Source of the DNA: Fragilaria crotonensis
Taxonomy: Eukaryota > Bacillariophyta > Fragilariophyceae > Fragilariales > Fragilariaceae
Direction: 5' to 3'
Length of the DNA stretch: 64,000 bases
Assembly: GCA_022925895.1 (NCBI GenBank)
Contig: JAKSYS010000004.1
Location: 310,001 to 374,000, forward strand
The position numbers and the translations under genes were made by a program. This document shows positions 56,201 through 64,000 of this stretch, piece after piece. Under the pieces are notes generated by a model. That model was given only the letters and a program-made list of their open reading frames with translations, ran no database searches and had not been told where the DNA came from. Positions within the stretch are counted from its first letter, which is position 1, and every line of letters begins with the position of its first letter.

Positions 56201-59200
56201 TTTACCGCTTATTGTTGCGTTCGAACTTCGTGGAGTATTTGATGTATGCATACATTGTATTGGAATTCTTGTTTTTGCGAAGTACATTACATCTTGTACG
56301 AACATACATGTATTTCTTGTGTAATTTCATAACGTCGTTGGTCTTGGAACTTGGAACGTTGATTCTGGCACACGAGCGGCTTAAATGAACCGAATAAATG
56401 TTGAAACCGGAGTATTCCTTTTGCTTTTAGACATCGAAATCCATCTAAACAACACATTCTTCGCCAGGTAATGGACGATTGACTGTTAGCGCGAAGGTGC
56501 CCCTGTTCGTATGACAACTGACAACAGATATCCGTCGTAGACGTTGCATAGAGTAGAGAGTACTACCGGTAGAACATAGTAGATTGTGTTTTTATGATGC
56601 CACGATGCTTTAGCTGACACGAATGACCACTTCTCGAAGAATAAATGCGTATTTGTCATCATGTTCACCAACACTATTTCCAAAAGGTCGATATATAGTA
56701 GAAGTAGCTATAATATGTATATATACGTATGACATCAATGACTCAGACATTTGAATGTCTTCTTCTAAAATATACGACAGTGGGAAAAACTATTACTGGA
56801 AAAACACCTTTTTTCGGATCAAGGAAGTTGTTTATTCTTTTAATGTATAAAAACAGTAAAAATAGGGTGATTTTTTGCATGAAAACACCTTTCTGTTTCT
56901 ACGTGTACTGTACATTCTTACCGTACACTACAGTACGGCAAAATTCTATCACTGTAGTTGAGTTAGGGTACCAGGTAGCTAGTAGGCGCAGCTGCAGTTT
57001 TCAATATACCAGGTTGCAGACCTCATGTGTTGATAGCATTTTAAAGCAACCTGCACCTGCACAAGACATGACGACTTCCATCTTAAAGCCAAACATGGTG
57101 ATCACTTCAAACTTGTTGCTTCCAAGTTGCTCTCCCAGCCACTTAAGCATAAAATCTTTTCAGAAAGCTGAATAGTACTCATTCTTCTTGCAAATAATCT
57201 GTGCTTGGCTTTGCAAGCATATGTGCAGCATAAGCAATCCAAGGACAGAATTCTTTCAATTTCTTATTGACTTTCAAGCACTAGAGAATGTCAACAGATT
57301 CCACCAGAATCATGCAAGGAATGCTGCACTGGACATCATCTAACCTCCTAACCCCTAACTCTAACAATGTAGGTTTCGTAAAAACATCTTTCTGGAATTT
57401 TGGCCGGGAAGTGGCTTTAATCAAAAAACACTGAACAATTTTGCATAAAAACACCTCCTTGCCAGCCCTGGGAAAACCAACACCACTAGGATTTGTGGTG
57501 ACCTCTAAGCCCTAACCCCTAACCCCTTGGCTTGCTGCTCTCCTGGATGCTACTACATGTCGTGAATGGACTTAAGTCACAAGGAAGGCCAAGACTGGAA
57601 GGCCAAGACAAGAAGACCAGGATTACCTCCCAGCATGCAGGGATCTACACAGAGATCTCAAGAGGCATCACATGTGAAAGAAATGGAGACCTTGCAGGAT
57701 TAGAACCTACTGGGAAGGTATTTGAGGTAAGGTCTTTGGGATTAGTTTGTTGTGTGTAACCTACTCCTTTTTATGCTCTCGCTCATCAGTGATTGAATAA
57801 TGACTTTACAAGTAGTTGAACAACCAAATTAAGCACATAACACAAGAATCTAGAAAGTGAGTTGAGGTCATCTACTGTCACATTTCAGCCAGGGCAGACA
57901 AGCATTTTTGAGGCTAGTGTAAAGAAAGTACAGAGCCGTGATTTAACAAAGATCCACATTCCACACCTTAAAACTTCACTTATCATCTATCCGTCAGCAT
58001 CACAGTCTAGTATAGTGTGAATAGAATCATTAGAAGATTTAGGGTGGTACAGATAAGTATGTGTGACACTAAGTCATCACAATGTAAGACACTTTTTCAG
58101 CATATGGATCATCTGTCCGAATCTTTCTTCCCTCAAATTAACATTTCATTTTGGTTAACGTTTTAAAACATCATTTCCTGCGTAAGGAACAGGGTAGTTT
58201 CTGGGCATACAACCAAAATTGACCATTTGTAATGTTAATTGCCACTTTCCACAAAATCAAGTAATATCTGTAGCCGAATTGCACGAACGATCGCATTTTG
58301 TTTCATGAAGAATTTGTTATTGTGCAATTTCAAGCTCCAGAAGCATTCAATTGCTGCCTTTTAGTCTGATTTGTTGTACTCATCTGTTGTGGCAAACAAT
58401 GCAAGGGAAGCAACAGTATCATGTCGCTCATGACTCCTAAAAAGCTTCCCCTCGTGCATGTTCTCCTCATGTTGATGATTCCATCAACAAGATCAGTTGA
58501 TACTACCATGAATCTTACCCCGTACATGTGATTATATTTCTTTCTTCGTTGGAGGTACCGGTGTTGCGTGAACGCTTTCCTTATTCATTCAAGTCTGCGT
58601 CCGAAACCCCTTGGATCATCATCCAGAGTGTGATGGTGATTATCCAAATGCTTGTTTTGATCATGATGACAATCCCATTGCATGTTTTGACGATGATGAT
58701 TTGATTGAGCTCACCACTCCTGTTGACAACAATCTCTCAGTTACATTATCTTTGACCTAGATCAACCCTCTATCTTCCCCTTCAGCAGAGCAACTTAATC
58801 ACAAATGGAATCTATCAAAGTATCCTCTCATAGAACTGTTCAGGTTGACCCACTCACCATGATGCTAAAGAAATCATTGGCTCCAATCACAGCATACTAT
58901 TCACAGCAGATTATAAAATGGGTAGTTCACTTTCATTTTTTGCGATGGCTCCTGAACCGCACATTAGATCCTGCTCCGACAAATGATGCTTATACTAGCC
59001 CCTGGTACCTTTGGAAACGGCTATTCTATTATTGCCGAAGATATCAGTCAAGTACTTCGATGTCAAAGCTATTTTCCAATCCTTTCTGACATGCCCCAAG
59101 TTGAATGTAGATGAAACCTTTTTCAAATCCTGTGTGATCCCTACTTTGGTGATTATTCTCCAAGCCATCTTCTCATATCCTCAGAGATATCAAAAAGGGC

Positions 59201-62200
59201 AAACAAGCCAATCAAAGAGCACATGATAAACTCATAAAAAACCAATGGGATACTTCTCCCATGCATGCCTGCAATAGACAAACAAGACAGCATGCAACAT
59301 AAGTGGCCGGGTAGCCTGCAGGTTGAACCAATCACAACTTCCTATGTTCTTTTGAGACATCCAATTGTGATACATGTTCTTCAAGTGCGGTATCAACGCA
59401 GAAAGTTCTTCCCACAATTGTCCAGGTCCCCCATCAAACAGGGATGTCAGCAATGCAGCACAGCATCTCAGTAATCAGCAGGATCATCTCCAGCCAGATT
59501 GACATAATCCTTTGTGGTGAATTCAAATATGTACTAGTATAAAGACAGGAAATTGGTCTTGCAGTGGATTTGCCTGGGAGCTCGGGAATAATCCCCAATT
59601 TCATCTCATTCCCTTCATTGTTGGTGACATCAAAAGTCATGATCAGTTATGCGGTCACTACAGATGTTCACTCAAGAGTCAAGCAGCTTTGCCAATACTC
59701 TAAGTGCCCAGCCATGTTGTCCTTGTGTTCGAAGTTATGAGCATACGCTATTTGCCAGGCACCCCCTATGCAATGTAGTCTCTTGAACTTTGCAACAATA
59801 TCTCAAGAATTCATTTGACAATGTCGTATTCGGTCTTAATGATAAGTGAGGCAGATTTGGGGCATGTCCTGCAGAGATCCTTCACCTTGTCCTGATTGGG
59901 TGGCTCCAAACTGTTTTGGCCTCTTCTTTTGACAGGCTTGGTGTACCAGTCATGGTGCGTGTAAAGGAATACAATGCAGTTGCTTTGCATTCAGATCAGT
60001 CAGCATATCAAACGCAATACTAGCAATCTCGTGACTGCCCCTGACATTTTTTACAACGGGTTTACCCACAATTACAATCCTTCATGGGAATGCGTATCGT
60101 AGTGATCTTACAGCGATGCAGCTCCTTTCTGTCCCACAACTTGCTTCTGCAAAATGAAGGAGCTAGAAGAGTTTGGTGACGTTAACTTTGTTGAGGATTG
60201 GCAGCAACATGTGTCTTTTCTTTTGGATTCGTAATCTTTGTAAAGCCAAAGAAATGCGATTTATTGCTTTCAAGGTTAACCAGTAACCAAAAGCCAATCC
60301 TCCACCTTTTCAATGTAAAAGGGGCTTTGCATGCCTCAATTACTTCATGAAAGGGATGTGGCTGGTGAAGACAGATCATACATACTAGTGCAACTTGTAG
60401 ATCCCGGCTTGGTGGTTTTCATCGTGATGTATCTTCGGAAGGTTTTTGGCTGGTACATAGGAGGAGGACTTCATTGCTGTTCAACATCCTTAGGCTTTTA
60501 TCGCTCAACGGATGAAAGCAAGGCTGATACCAAAAGCAGGTGACGGCAATTCCAGAGATGAAGGCAAGGCTGTAGCTGGTGACACTTATTGATGCAGCTT
60601 ACAGCATGACTATATTTCATCCACAGTCATGCTGATGACCAAACAGTAGATGTAATTTTCAATAGTATCATGCTACCCAAGCTTTGAAACAGCCAACATC
60701 AGCACCTCCTCCTGTCCATTTTGATTGCCCACCACGTCCACGTCCATCATACAACTCGTGGCCTCCAAGGGAGCTTGCTTTCCTTTCAACCCCACCACGG
60801 CTTTCCAGGAAGCCCAGATTGAGTCTTCCAGTCCCATCTCCATCGTGATGATACTTCTGTCTGTTTTGATGGCCATCGTGACGTCCTCAACTTTGATTCA
60901 ATGAAGATTACCAGCCAGCAGGTAATGATAACCAAATATTTGATCTAGATACCCTTCCTGTTGCTGGAAGTGCAAAATCATGTTGCTTCCATGTTGCCTT
61001 TGCAGAGTTCTTTTTGAATTCCATGTGACTTGCTGAAAGTGGCAGCATGGCGTTTCTTTCCCTACATGTCCATTGATGCACTGTCAATATTGGCATGTTT
61101 CATATGTTGAACAAAATTGCCTTGCAAAGGCTTCTCTCAAAGACTCACTTTGGCGTGCAGAAGACAGCATTCCAATTGATATCAATCAATGATCAACATG
61201 ATTGGTGCCTCAATGGTGCCACCTAGTTGTTGCAAATAAATGCAACATCACCTTTTATCTTGCGTAGCATCCAGAAAGCACACAATTGGGAAGGAATACT
61301 AATGCAGTCAGCTAATGCTAACTACTATAAAGCAACGATATTCACAACCATAATCCAAACCTGACCTCAAAATATGGACAAGATAGGTAACAAAATGCCA
61401 CAGCCTGCCTCAATGAGATGCTACAGGTGTAGACCACTCGGAACATGCACGTGCTGCCTCCTGCTGGAAAACAACAAATGTCTGATAAAAGCCCCTCCAA
61501 CATGATGAAAAGTCCTCTTCGTAAATCCGGTTTTGGAATGAATGATACCACATCTGCCGGCTTGGACAATCCCGCGATTTGCGGTATACCAGGTACAAAT
61601 CCATTCCTTCTCGTCCTCTTGCTTTGCATCAAAGCATGGAAGTCATTCATTGTTTACCGACAAGAATGAGCAAACTCACCTCCACTCCAAAACTATTTGT
61701 ACTAAGCAGAGGTCAGCCATGCAACTTGTGTCAATCATCCCTGGGGACACCCAATTTCAAGTTATGATTCAGAGAGTTCTTCCTTTCACAATGCCACTAT
61801 TCCCAGCAGAGGTAATCACGAATACACCTTTGTCTGCATGGAAAGCAACAGATGGGGCAGTGACATGCCCTGGTGATTCCCACAGCTGCATCAGCAGGGA
61901 CTACTGCCAACAGGCAAGCATCATTTTCAGTTGCTGCAGAAGGCAAAGCTATCACTTGTTCATCCTCCTCTTGCAATGCCCGCGAAACCAAATGCTCCTT
62001 TGTGATGTTGCATCTGGTGAGCCACACCAGCAACAGTTAGTATCATCTCAAAGGCAATTTTGGTCACAGCGGTGATGGCGTTTTGCAGCGGAGGCAGGAA
62101 GCAATGATAATGTGTATTGCCTCATCTTCCCTGACCAGCTGAAGTAACACCCATTGGAAAACATTTGACCATACTGACCCATCCCTGAACTTCCCCTGCC

Positions 62201-64000
62201 CTTCCAACCATAATGCACTTTGCGATTTCGTAAGGGAGTGCTTTCAAGAAGGGAAGCGCATTCCCTCCCAACGATCGAAGGTGACAATCTGTTCTACAGC
62301 ATTAAGAACACAACAATGGAAACGCCACCTTCCACACCGAGTAAACAGCTAATTGTATTATTACAACTGCTTCATGTGGACGTTGTGACCTGGGATGATT
62401 GGCAGCTCCCTTCTTATCAAGGAGGCCAATTGATCTCATGATTCTTCTGGTTGGTAGAAGGTTTTAGAGTGCTTGACAAGCAACTGTGAAACTGTTTGTT
62501 TGTAAGCTTTCTGGCAATGCAAACTTGAGCTGCCTGCTGCAGGAGGAGGCAATGGGTCCTTGATGGTTGGTGAACCAAAATCTTCTGAAGACTTTGAGTC
62601 ATCAATCTTCATTTTGCCCGTCATCACCATGAAACATACATGAAGAGTCAAAACGCCAAAGTTCCTCGAGAATACAAAGGCTGTCTCGAATATGTTCAGG
62701 TATGAGTTTTATTATGTCCTCAAAATGAACTCTTCTGCACACTCTGCATCCATTACTCATCAGAACTTTTCAATATCAAGCAAGAGTTATGAAAGGCACA
62801 GCATGTTTTTCGCGCCTTTTCCATAGACTTATGACCATGATCTCAAATCCCGCTCTTTAACACCTGTCAAAAACCCTTGAGTATGCAAGATGTATAGTAC
62901 TCAACATCATTTTGCATTCAATACTCCCTTGAGAATTATTGTGTTCTTGAATGATGCCATCATGATAGTGGACCAGTTAAGATACACATTCCCTCATTGG
63001 TCAAGCTAGCAGCTCAAATTCAACATCATCATAGAGTCAAATTTCGTGAATCCCTAGCACAAAGTCCTCATCAAACAGAACCATTGCCTTATCATTCCAA
63101 TGTCCTGGATGACCAGTGGTGCTAAACATTTGCTGCCTTTCATTGATGGCAATGTTGCATGTTTGTGCTGTATTTTTGGGACTTAAATGAGACTTTTTCA
63201 ATAAGTTGCTTGCTAGTACTACTTGCAGCACTTATCCATTGCAAGCAATTTGCATAGCAATCACTTGATGCAACTGCACCATGGCATCAAGCAACAATAT
63301 TGATTTGTGTGTTTGATTGTCAAACAAAGTCTCCTGCTCCATTGGCTTTACTACGTACCTGAATACAAATTCTCAATTCCGTAAGCAATACACACATTAA
63401 GAATTGATCGTGTACATTGGAACGGACTCCTCCTGTTGTGTTCTCCCACTAGTCATCACATGACCATCCGCAACCAAGATATTGAAGCTCAGCCGAATCA
63501 GTATCTCCAAGAAAGGGGAGACACTTTCCCTGGTGGCATTTCTCAAATCCAAGCCAACAATGGTTAAAGTATATTGGGCATGCCTTTGCATTGCTTGGCC
63601 ACCAGCCAGTTCCATGCATTGTGGGCACTGGATAAGGGAGGCAACCACTAGTTCAGAATATTTTCAAAAACCTTGGATCTTCAATCTCAGTGCAATAACA
63701 CCATTGAGCCAGATTCAAATTCTTGGCAACAAGCGTGCCACTATCAGCCCAACAATGTTTCCCCCATCATCTGTTGTTTTGAGGGACAAGCCCTTCCTTG
63801 CCGGCCAGCGGCTACTAGGTATGCTTTCTGGGACCCTGCTGATTACCATTGCTATTTGCATTGTTATTCACACCTGCTTCATTGTAGCCCTGATCCCTGA
63901 TGATGATTCAGCACAAAGAAGTAATCAAGGACTTGAAGTTATCTGCATCCCACTCGTCATCAGTGTCGGCACAATGACGACACAATGCAGACACGATGAC
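56201..64000. other. Gene-poor, AT-richer region of decayed repeats
   Basis: No ORF longer than about 180 codons and none with recognisable content. Telomere-like CCCTAACCCCTAACCCC runs occur at about 57345-57365 and 57508-57526, and AAAAACACCTT-type motifs recur around 56800-57460. The composition and stop density in all frames suggest old transposon or heterochromatin-like DNA. One TACCGGTA palindrome lies at 56564-56571, near the left edge. Confidence 0.5.

Noticed and set aside
58805-59089. 94-codon plus-strand ORF, possibly transposase-derived
   Set aside because: Considered a piggyBac-type remnant from context, but no conserved catalytic motif is visible.
1-64000. CRISPR arrays or bacterial operon features
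   Set aside because: The window has spliced eukaryotic genes throughout and no regularly spaced direct repeats of that kind.

Overview
The window looks like nuclear DNA of a photosynthetic stramenopile, most probably a diatom. Genes are eukaryotic and mostly short, with few small introns (69-156 nt, GT..AG). One gene encodes a precursor with a signal peptide followed by an 'ASA-AFVP' type cleavage motif, the hallmark of import into a red-algal-derived secondary plastid. No species call is attempted.

Layout. 1-5735: a decayed non-LTR (LINE-like) retrotransposon on the minus strand, cut by the window edge. 6694-9911: copy A of a large STAND/AAA_16-type ATPase (COG3899-like), broken. 10216-21545: a gene-dense housekeeping block with an alpha/beta hydrolase (broken), Rheb GTPase, ER Hsp70 (BiP), TAF9, FUN14/EF-hand protein and a small plastid-targeted protein, interspersed with foldback repeats. 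21546-24474: gene-poor degenerate repeats. 24475-43746: vWA/alpha-kinase, HMCES/SRAP protein, ATP-grasp enzyme, NCA2, ALG5, Qc-SNARE, UPF0652/DUF2009 protein and eIF3f. About 43565-48200 and 50486-56200: two copies of a segmental duplication carrying eIF3f tail, SEH1 and the large ATPase. 56200-64000: gene-poor, repeat-like, no supportable gene.

The most notable structure is the duplication. The left copy keeps eIF3f but its SEH1 is an internally deleted remnant; the right copy keeps a full SEH1 but only a scrap of eIF3f. Both keep a broken copy of the ATPase (B and C); the third copy (A) lies about 37 kb away on the other strand.

A caution runs through the annotation: several conserved genes (BiP, NCA2, HMCES, hydrolase, all three ATPases) carry one-base frameshifts, and many fall in homopolymer runs. 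Some of this may be residual sequencing error. Other lesions (two in-frame TGA codons in ATPase A, a 10-nt deletion in ATPase C, the roughly 1-kb deletion in the left SEH1) are not of that kind. Gene functions span secretory pathway work (BiP, ALG5, Qc-SNARE), transcription and translation (TAF9, eIF3f), nuclear pore (SEH1), mitochondria (NCA2, FUN14), growth signalling (Rheb) and DNA-lesion protection (HMCES); they do not form an operon-like unit.
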